A stretch of DNA of 8,371 nucleotides from contig JARGGF010000145.1 of assembly GCA_029210905.1 (NCBI GenBank), positions 1 through 8,371 of the forward strand, written 5' to 3'. The translations under genes were made by a program, and so were the position numbers. The DNA comes from Bacteroidales bacterium (lineage in GTDB: Bacteria > Bacteroidota > Bacteroidia > Bacteroidales > NBLH01). Positions 1-4,785 of the stretch are shown one piece after another (the first letter of the stretch is position 1; the number at the start of each line of letters is the position of its first letter). A model generated the notes under the pieces. The model was given only the letters and a program-made list of their open reading frames with translations, was not told where the DNA came from and searched no databases.

Positions 1-139
1 CTTTAATTCCGTAGCTACTTAAATCTACATTAGCCATTATACATTCTTTTAAAGTTAATAATCCTGCAAAACTAATATAAAAAGACCAAACCAATGTTAA
101 TTTATCATTAGCTAGATTTAAAAAAGGCTCCAAAATCAT
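1..139 (-). CDS. N-terminal fragment of an unidentified membrane protein (cut by window edge)
   Basis: An open frame begins with ATG at 139 and runs leftward off the window without a stop, giving 46 codons. The peptide begins MILEPFLNLANDK and then has a hydrophobic stretch at about residues 14-30 (LTLVWSFYISFAGLLTL), consistent with one membrane helix or an uncleaved signal anchor. It ends in a polar segment, DLSSYGIK. It lies 60 bases downstream of the xerD stop on the same strand, so it could be read through from xerD or have its own start; only a poor -7-like TATCTTTA (178-171, minus strand) is visible. I do not recognise the family. The open frame, a plausible start and the hydrophobic pattern argue for a real gene, but 46 codons is too little to be sure. 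Confidence 0.45.
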   Translation of the reverse strand, partial: MILEPFLNLANDKLTLVWSFYISFAGLLTLKECIMANVDLSSYGIK

Positions 140-199
140 AAAGTTTAAATAAATTTAACTTATGGGGGTATAAAGATATGTATGTTTGTTAAATAACTG

Positions 200-1108
200 C
201 TATTTTTTTATAGATCGGGGGTGAAAATCAAGGATGGTTTGTTTTAAATAGTCTTTTGAGAGGTGGGTGTATATTTCTGTGGTAATAATTGACTCGTGTC
301 CAAGCATTTCCTGAACGGCTCTTAAATCGGCTCCACCATCGACCAAATGGGTGGCAAAGGAGTGTCGGAAAGTGTGGGGGCTTATGTTCTTATTTAGACC
401 AATTTTTTTGGATAAATCTTTTACTATGGTGAATATCATTTCCCGGGTCAGTTTTTTACCTCTCCGGTTCAGAAATAGAATATTTTCATTTCCACCCTGG
501 ACTTTTAGCAATTTTCTATATTTCTCTGTATAGATTGTGATCTCTTTTATTGCGCTATCACTAATCGGGACTAATCTTTCCTTATTTCCCTTTCCGGTTA
601 CTCTAATAAAGCTGTGCTCAAAATATAAATCTGTTATTTTGAGGTTAATTAATTCTGAAACCCTTAATCCACAGCTATATAGGGTCTCAATAATGGCTTT
701 GTTTCTATGACCTTCCTCCTTGCTTAAATCTATAGCTGATTCCAGAAGATCTATTTCTTGTACACTTAGAAATACAGGTAGTTTTTTGCCCATAGATGGT
801 AATTCCAAAAGCAGACTGGGATCATTTTCAATATATCCTTCTACTAAAAGAAATTTAAAATAGGCCCTGATGCCTGATATTATTCTGGCTTGTGATCTTG
901 GGGCAATTCCAATGAGATTAAGCTCTTCGATAAATGCTTTTAAATGAGCTAGTTCAATAGCTTTTACCTGAATTTCCTCCTTATTGTTTTGAAAATAGCT
1001 GAATAGCTTCTCAATATCAGAAATATAAGCCTTTACAGAGTTTTCTGAAAGAGATTTTTCAAGTTGTAAAAAAGACCTGAAATCAATAATTTCTTGGCGG
1101 AAATTCAT
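200..1108 (-). CDS. xerD: Site-specific tyrosine recombinase XerD
   Basis: Cytoplasmic tyrosine recombinase expected to work with a XerC-type partner at dif to resolve chromosome dimers. With the ATG at 1108 the protein has 302 residues, close to the roughly 298 of E. coli XerD. The N-terminal SAM-like core-binding domain covers about residues 5-90 (FRSFLQLEKSLSENSVKAY is typical). The catalytic domain follows and has all six active-site residues: R149 (GLRVSEL), K173 (TGKGNKER), H245 and R248 (PHTFRHSFATH), H271 (LGHE) and nucleophile Y280 (EIYTHLS). These sit within one residue of the E. coli positions, which supports this start over the in-frame ATGs at 1141 and 1114; the former would also precede the likely transcription start. 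The gene is divergent from aroQ. A phage or transposon integrase is less likely, given the near-perfect XerD length and the housekeeping context. Confidence 0.93.
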   Translation of the reverse strand: MNFRQEIIDFRSFLQLEKSLSENSVKAYISDIEKLFSYFQNNKEEIQVKAIELAHLKAFIEELNLIGIAPRSQARIISGIRAYFKFLLVEGYIENDPSLLLELPSMGKKLPVFLSVQEIDLLESAIDLSKEEGHRNKAIIETLYSCGLRVSELINLKITDLYFEHSFIRVTGKGNKERLVPISDSAIKEITIYTEKYRKLLKVQGGNENILFLNRRGKKLTREMIFTIVKDLSKKIGLNKNISPHTFRHSFATHLVDGGADLRAVQEMLGHESIITTEIYTHLSKDYLKQTILDFHPRSIKK

Positions 1109-1138
1109 GAACATCAATTTTATCGCAAAATACACAAA

Positions 1139-1146
1139 CAAAATTA
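1139..1146 (-). promoter_or_regulatory. Candidate -7 box for xerD
   Basis: On the minus strand the octamer TAATTTTG matches the Bacteroidota -7 consensus TAnnTTTG. It would start transcription near 1132, leaving about 24 bases before the xerD ATG at 1108. No TTG/TTTG -33 element is found at the usual distance, so the call rests on the octamer and its position alone. Confidence 0.35.
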
Positions 1147-1226
1147 ATTGTCAAAAAAGCAATTATTCTTATGGGCAAATCTGATTTTAATGATGGATAT
1201 CAATAAAAAAGTTGGTATTAATTAAC

Positions 1227-1234
1227 TAATTTTG
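1227..1234 (+). promoter_or_regulatory. Candidate -7 box for aroQ
   Basis: TAATTTTG matches TAnnTTTG and would place transcription start near 1241, about 30 bases ahead of the aroQ ATG at 1272. The only nearby TTG (1212-1214) is 12 bases upstream of the box, shorter than the normal -33/-7 spacing. The same octamer serves as the candidate box for divergent xerD. Confidence 0.4.
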
Positions 1235-1243
1235 CAAGCAAAA
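1230..1243. promoter_or_regulatory. Inverted repeat overlapping the aroQ -7 box (possible operator)
   Basis: TTTTGC-AA-GCAAAA is a 6-base perfect inverted repeat with a 2-base centre. It covers the right half of the proposed -7 box and the predicted transcription start of aroQ. Its placement would suit a repressor site, but an AT-rich dyad this short can arise by chance, and no regulator gene is present nearby. Confidence 0.25.
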
Positions 1244-1271
1244 CTAGAATAATAAGTTCAATACTTTGCTT

Positions 1272-1709
1272 ATGAAATTATTAATAATTAACGGGCCTAA
1301 TCTTAACTTATTGGGAAAGCGTGAACCGACCATTTATGGTAATCAAAATTTTATTCAATATTATGAGCAGCTAAAAACTGATTTTAAAAATATTGAACTG
1401 GACTATTTTCAATCCAATCATGAGGGCGAATTAATTGATAAAATTCACGATGCTGATGTTAAATATGCTGGTATCGTTTTAAATGCAGCTGCATACACGC
1501 ATACCTCTGTTGCAATAGCAGACGCTATTTCGGCAGTTAATATTCCTGTGGTGGAGGTTCATATATCTAATATTTTTAAAAGAGAAGAATTCAGGCATGT
1601 TTCACGAATTGCCCCATTTTGTAAAGGAAGTATAAGTGGCTTTGGATTAGACTCATACCGCCTTGGTATTTTAAGCCTGCTTACTGAACGTGAAGAAATC
1701 CAGACTTAA
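1272..1709 (+). CDS. aroQ: Type II 3-dehydroquinate dehydratase
   Basis: Cytoplasmic enzyme that removes water from 3-dehydroquinate to give 3-dehydroshikimate, the third step of the shikimate route to chorismate and aromatic amino acids. The 145-residue length is normal for the small type II (dodecameric) family. It begins with the family signature INGPNLNLLGKREPTIYG, which holds catalytic R17 and Y22. N71 and H77 lie in LNAAAYTHTSVA, and E95, H97 and S99 in VEVHISNIFKREEFR, with R108 closing the substrate site. The ATG at 1272 was chosen over an in-frame TTG two codons upstream because MKLLIINGPN is the usual family N-terminus. The gene is divergent from xerD and followed after 83 bases by lipA, which has its own promoter candidate, so aroQ may be transcribed alone. 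No truncation or missing residue is seen. Confidence 0.95.
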   Translation: MKLLIINGPNLNLLGKREPTIYGNQNFIQYYEQLKTDFKNIELDYFQSNHEGELIDKIHDADVKYAGIVLNAAAYTHTSVAIADAISAVNIPVVEVHISNIFKREEFRHVSRIAPFCKGSISGFGLDSYRLGILSLLTEREEIQT

Positions 1710-1738
1710 TTCTGAATTATTAACAAATAAGCAACTAA

Positions 1739-1766
1739 TTTGAATTGGAACGGATGATTACTTTTG
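1739..1766 (+). promoter_or_regulatory. Candidate Bacteroidota-type promoter for lipA
   Basis: TTTG at 1739-1742 (-33 element) and TACTTTTG at 1759-1766 (TAnnTTTG -7 element) are separated by 16 bases, close to the spacing usual for this phylum's primary sigma factor. Transcription would begin near 1773, about 20 bases before the lipA ATG. This is the best-formed promoter candidate in the window. Confidence 0.55.
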
Positions 1767-1792
1767 CGCCATTCTTAAAAAATTAATATATA

Positions 1793-2650
1793 ATGGAAAA
1801 ACAAATAAATTCAAGACGGAAGCCAGACTGGCTAAAAATCCGTCTTCCCATGAGTAGCAGTTTTACTGAAGTTAAAAGCATTATCAGGGAGCATAATTTG
1901 CATACCATCTGTACAAGTGGCGATTGCCCAAATATGGGTGAATGTTGGGATGCAGGAACTGCAACCTTTATGATACTTGGTGATGTATGTACACGTGCCT
2001 GTAAATTTTGTGCTGTTAAAACCGGTAAACCTGGTATTGTTGATTTGGAAGAACCCAGGAAACTCGCAGAATCAATTCAGTTGTTAAAGTTAAAACATTG
2101 TGTGGTAACCTCCGTTGATCGCGATGATTTAAAAGATGGTGGTGCAGCTATCTGGGCTGAGTCTATAAGGCAGGTTAAAGATTTAAACCCCGGGACAACT
2201 ATTGAAGTATTAATTCCTGATTTTCAGGGTGATACATCTTTAGTTCAACAAATTATAGATGCAAGGCCTGAAGTAATTTCGCATAATTTGGAAACGGTCA
2301 GGCGATTGACACCTTCGGTGCGTAGCAGGGCAAAATATGACACCAGTCTTAAGGTTATTGAGTACATTTCAAAATCAGGGATACGCTCAAAATCAGGCAT
2401 TATGCTTGGAATTGGCGAAACTGAAAATGAGGTGCTTGAAACCATGAAAGATTTACGTGCGGTGAATTGCGAGGTAATGACCATAGGCCAATATTTGCAA
2501 CCGACCAGAAAAAACCTTGAAGTTGTTGAGTACATTAAACCTGAGGTATTTGCTAATTATCAAAAAATCGGGCTGGAATTAGGTTTTAAATATGTTGAAA
2601 GCGGGCCATTGGTCCGATCATCGTATCATGCTGAAAAACATGTAGTTTAG
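1793..2650 (+). CDS. lipA: Lipoyl synthase LipA (radical SAM)
   Basis: Radical SAM enzyme that inserts sulfur at C6 and C8 of protein-bound octanoyl groups, completing the lipoyl cofactor of 2-oxoacid dehydrogenases and the glycine cleavage H protein. The 285-residue length is normal. The auxiliary Fe-S cluster motif C40-x4-C45-x5-C51 (CTSGDCPNMGEC) is intact, as is the radical SAM motif C66-x3-C70-x2-C73 (CTRACKFC). The C-terminal R-S-S-Y motif (275-278), which supplies the family's serine ligand to the auxiliary cluster, is present. Other family hallmarks are KPDWLKIRLP near the start, VTSVDRDDLKDGGA, SHNLETVRRLTP and GIMLGIGETENEV. The ATG at 1793 gives the usual short N-terminus. lipB follows on the same strand 101 bases later, so octanoyl transfer and sulfur insertion are encoded side by side. 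Confidence 0.97.
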   Translation: MEKQINSRRKPDWLKIRLPMSSSFTEVKSIIREHNLHTICTSGDCPNMGECWDAGTATFMILGDVCTRACKFCAVKTGKPGIVDLEEPRKLAESIQLLKLKHCVVTSVDRDDLKDGGAAIWAESIRQVKDLNPGTTIEVLIPDFQGDTSLVQQIIDARPEVISHNLETVRRLTPSVRSRAKYDTSLKVIEYISKSGIRSKSGIMLGIGETENEVLETMKDLRAVNCEVMTIGQYLQPTRKNLEVVEYIKPEVFANYQKIGLELGFKYVESGPLVRSSYHAEKHVV

Positions 2651-2656
2651 AAGAAA

Positions 2657-2714
2657 GTTAAGTGTTAATTGTTAAGCGTTATCATTTTTGGAGCTTAAAT
2701 CTTAGAGCTTACTC
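2657..2714. repeat. Two blocks of degenerate 7-base tandem repeats between lipA and lipB
   Basis: Four units of the form GTTANNN start at 2657, 2664, 2671 and 2678, exactly 7 bases apart. After a 9-base break, three units of the form CTTANNN start at 2694, 2701 and 2708, again 7 apart. Within each block, alternate units agree best: GTTAAGTGTTA and GTTAAGCGTTA are 14 bases apart with one mismatch, and GAGCTTA recurs at 2691 and 2705. This suggests decayed heptamer arrays. They occupy most of the 101-base spacer and encode nothing visible. A role in lipB expression is possible, but simple repeat expansion is the plainer reading. Confidence 0.6.
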
Positions 2715-2751
2715 ATTTGTTGTTTTTAAAGTTTAATAAACTAAGAATAAG

Positions 2752-3435
2752 TTGGATACAATTGTATATAAAAATTTGGGTTTGATTCATTATAAAAAGG
2801 CCTGGGATTATCAGCTAAGTTTATTTAATGAATTGCTGGCCAATAAAAATAACAATAAAATAAACAGCCATCATCATCTGTTATTTTGTTGCCATTCGCA
2901 TGTATTCACAATCGGAAGAAATGGGAATGATAATAATCTGTTGATTAATAAAGACTTACTACAGCAAAAACAAATTGATTTATATCATATTGATAGGGGT
3001 GGGGATATCACCTACCATGGGCCTGGTCAGCAGGTAGTTTACCCAATATTTGATCTAGACCAATTTGGAATTAATACCAAAGAATTTGTTTTCAGATTAG
3101 AAGAGGCAGTTATTAATACATTGGCTTATTTTTCAATTGAAGCCACCAGACTTGAAGGAGCAGCGGGCATCTGGCTCGATGCAACAGATAAATCAAAGAG
3201 CCGGAAAATTTGTGCAGTTGGCATTAGAAGCAGCAAAAGGGTTACCATGCATGGAATTGCGCTAAATATCAATACCAATTTGAACTACTTTAGCTATATG
3301 AATCCCTGTGGTTTTACGGACAGAGGTGTTACTTCCATGCAAAAAGAATTAGGGCATGATGTTGATATTGAGTTAGTTCAAGCTGTATTGAAAAAACAGC
3401 TAACGGCGCAGTTTAGTATGGTAACAAGTACTTAG
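2752..3435 (+). CDS. lipB: Octanoyl-[ACP]:protein N-octanoyltransferase LipB
   Basis: Cytoplasmic transferase that moves octanoate from acyl carrier protein to a lysine of lipoate-dependent enzymes, making the substrate of LipA. Its 227 residues span the whole LipB fold. Motifs seen are SHVFTIGRNGNDNNLL (49-64), the RGGDITYHGPGQ-type signature (82-93) with YPIFDL after it, the catalytic lysine K152 in RKICAVG, MHGIALNIN (166-174) and the catalytic cysteine C186 in MNPCGF. The start is TTG: an in-frame TAA lies at 2737-2739, no ATG or GTG lies between it and the TTG, and the next in-frame Met is residue 166, past much of the active site. Beginning at TTG keeps the family N-terminus (LGLIHYKKAWDYQ). 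It may be transcribed with lipA. A lipoate-protein ligase is excluded by the combination of signature and C186. Confidence 0.95.
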   Translation: MDTIVYKNLGLIHYKKAWDYQLSLFNELLANKNNNKINSHHHLLFCCHSHVFTIGRNGNDNNLLINKDLLQQKQIDLYHIDRGGDITYHGPGQQVVYPIFDLDQFGINTKEFVFRLEEAVINTLAYFSIEATRLEGAAGIWLDATDKSKSRKICAVGIRSSKRVTMHGIALNINTNLNYFSYMNPCGFTDRGVTSMQKELGHDVDIELVQAVLKKQLTAQFSMVTST

Positions 3436-3461
3436 TGGTTTTATTGGAATCTTGTCCTCAT

Positions 3462-4049
3462 CTAAAACAGACCAGAACGTTCAAACATTAAAATTAATGA
3501 AATACCCAGTCCTGCTCCTGATAGGACCAGTGTCCACTCTCTTTTTTTTGATTTTAGAACGGTAATCATAATTGAAGCCATGCCCAAAATTGCCAAAACA
3601 ATAATTAATTGACCTATTTCCAGACCTAAGTTGAAAGCAAGCAGCGGTTTTATAATACTCTGTTGCGTCCCTAGTAAACTTTTAAGATAATTTGAAAATC
3701 CAAGTCCATGAACCAATCCGAAAATTAAAGCAGTAAAATATTTAAACCGGTGCAATGTGGTTGAATATTCAGTTTTTTTTGTTAAAATATTTGCAACAGC
3801 AGTAATAAAAATTGTAAGTGGAATTAAGAATTCAATCAATTTGGGATTGATCATGAGAAAATTTAACGAAGCAAGTGCCAGCGTTATTGAATGTCCGATT
3901 GTAAAAGCTGTAACAAGAATGATTACATGTTTCCATTCCTTAAATAAATAGACAGCACATAATGTAATAATGAACAAAATGTGATCATAAGCTGTTAGAT
4001 CAATAATATGCTCAAAACCAAGCTGTAAGTAGATATAAAATATTGACAT
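3462..4049 (-). CDS. HupE/UreJ-like integral membrane protein
   Basis: A very hydrophobic 195-residue protein with about six predicted membrane helices (roughly residues 21-36, 41-62, 70-90, 103-123, 135-165 and 173-189). It carries the conserved elements of the HupE/UreJ_2 family: GFEHIIDLTAYDHILFI (11-27, with H14, D22, H23), AFTIGHSITLALA (H53), FGLVHGLGF (H114) and FNLGLEIGQ (E144, Q147). HupE and UreJ are associated with nickel or cobalt uptake next to hydrogenase or urease genes. Neither enzyme is encoded here, so the substrate is unknown and metal transport is only an inference from the membrane-buried histidines. The stop is 26 bases from the lipB stop (convergent), and the start faces the DUF6702-like gene across 170 bases. 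Only a weak -7-like CATATTTG (4076-4069) precedes it. No truncation is evident. Confidence 0.85.
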   Translation of the reverse strand: MSIFYIYLQLGFEHIIDLTAYDHILFIITLCAVYLFKEWKHVIILVTAFTIGHSITLALASLNFLMINPKLIEFLIPLTIFITAVANILTKKTEYSTTLHRFKYFTALIFGLVHGLGFSNYLKSLLGTQQSIIKPLLAFNLGLEIGQLIIVLAILGMASIMITVLKSKKREWTLVLSGAGLGISLILMFERSGLF

Positions 4050-4166
4050 TCTGGAATTTTTTTTCTTACAAATATGTTAATAAAAATGATATTAGAAAAA
4101 GCTATAAACAATTACACCAAATACCAAAAAATGTGATAATTTTCGTATTCTTATTAATTATGCCCA

Positions 4167-4192
4167 TTGCAAAATAATAATTTGTAAATTTG
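4167..4192 (+). promoter_or_regulatory. Candidate promoter for the 4220-8371 gene run
   Basis: TAAATTTG at 4185-4192 matches TAnnTTTG, with TTG at 4167-4169 about 15 bases upstream as a slightly close -33 element. Transcription would begin near 4199, about 20 bases before the ATG at 4220. This could drive all three plus-strand envelope genes. Confidence 0.45.
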
Positions 4193-4219
4193 TATGTTTA
4201 ACTAATGTAAACCGGTAAA

Positions 4220-4783
4220 ATGAAAAGGGGTAAATTTGTAGCTGGTTTTTCTGCTTTAGTCATCTTATTTTGGATAACGGGCGCAACAAATATTGTATCT
4301 GCAAGGTCTGATATTGGGAGTTCTCAGTTTAAGCATCCTGTTCATGTGTCTTTTACCACCATTGAGTATTTTGAAGATGAAGGAGGTTTTAGGATTTTAT
4401 TTAAGATATTTGTTGACGACTTCGATTTAATTTTAAAAACTAAATATGGAAAAGATTTAAAATTAAGCGAAGGAAGGTGGGAAAAAAATTATCTGAAAAC
4501 AATTAACAATTATATTTTTGAGCACTTTAAGTTTATAATTGATGGAAAGGACAAAACTGTTAAACAATTAAATTACAGTAAGCATGAAGTAAAGGAACAA
4601 GCGTTGTGGATTTATTACAATTATAAATATAATGGGAATGATGCTAAATTTGATATTTACAACAGTTTAATGACTGATTTGTACCCCGATCAAAATAATT
4701 TGTTGATTTTTACTTTTAAAAAGGAGCAATTGGCATTTAAATTTAATGTTAATAAAACTAAAGAAGAAATTAGCTTTCAATAA
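4220..4783 (+). CDS. Secreted DUF6702-like protein
   Basis: A 187-residue exported protein of unknown function. The N-terminus has basic residues (MKRGK), a hydrophobic core and a likely signal peptidase I site after V-S-A28, so the mature protein is about 159 residues and probably periplasmic. The mature start KHPVHVSFTTIEY (38-50) followed by FRILFKIFVDDFDLIL (57-72) is the pattern I associate with DUF6702, as is the later FEHFKFIIDGK segment. The rest looks like a beta-rich single domain with no cysteine. The HPVH pair (H39, H42) invites a metal-binding guess, but nothing proves it. The stop is only 2 bases from the ATG of the next gene, suggesting translational coupling, and the HupE-like gene is divergent upstream. 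The family assignment is from memory of its motifs; the function is unknown. Confidence 0.75.
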   Translation: MKRGKFVAGFSALVILFWITGATNIVSARSDIGSSQFKHPVHVSFTTIEYFEDEGGFRILFKIFVDDFDLILKTKYGKDLKLSEGRWEKNYLKTINNYIFEHFKFIIDGKDKTVKQLNYSKHEVKEQALWIYYNYKYNGNDAKFDIYNSLMTDLYPDQNNLLIFTFKKEQLAFKFNVNKTKEEISFQ

Positions 4784-4785
4784 AA

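Noticed and set aside
200..1141. xerD as an integrase of a mobile element
   Set aside because: Its length and catalytic positions match chromosomal XerD, there are no cargo genes, direct repeats or tRNA next to it, and aroQ is its neighbour.
1142..1271. A dif or attachment site beside xerD
   Set aside because: No 28-base XerC/XerD-type dyad with a 6-base centre is seen, and the strongest dyads (TTAATTAA at 1218, TTTTGC-AA-GCAAAA at 1230) are too short. The neighbours are housekeeping genes with no sign of integration.
2245..2535. A 96-codon minus-strand frame inside lipA
   Set aside because: It lies wholly within a gene whose every catalytic motif is intact, and shows no family signal or promoter.
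3436..3470. Possible shared terminator between convergent lipB and the HupE-like gene (GTTTTA at 3438 and TAAAAC at 3463)
   Set aside because: The stem is six almost all A-T pairs with a 19-base loop and no U-tract after it; too weak to call.
3542..4064. Three runs of eight T (3542-3549, 3773-3780, 4057-4064) in and before the HupE-like gene, as possible phase-variation tracts
   Set aside because: The two coding runs encode Lys-Lys pairs in an AT-rich genome, and a similar run of eight A occurs in the cargo gene near 5047. Length eight is too common here to claim switching.
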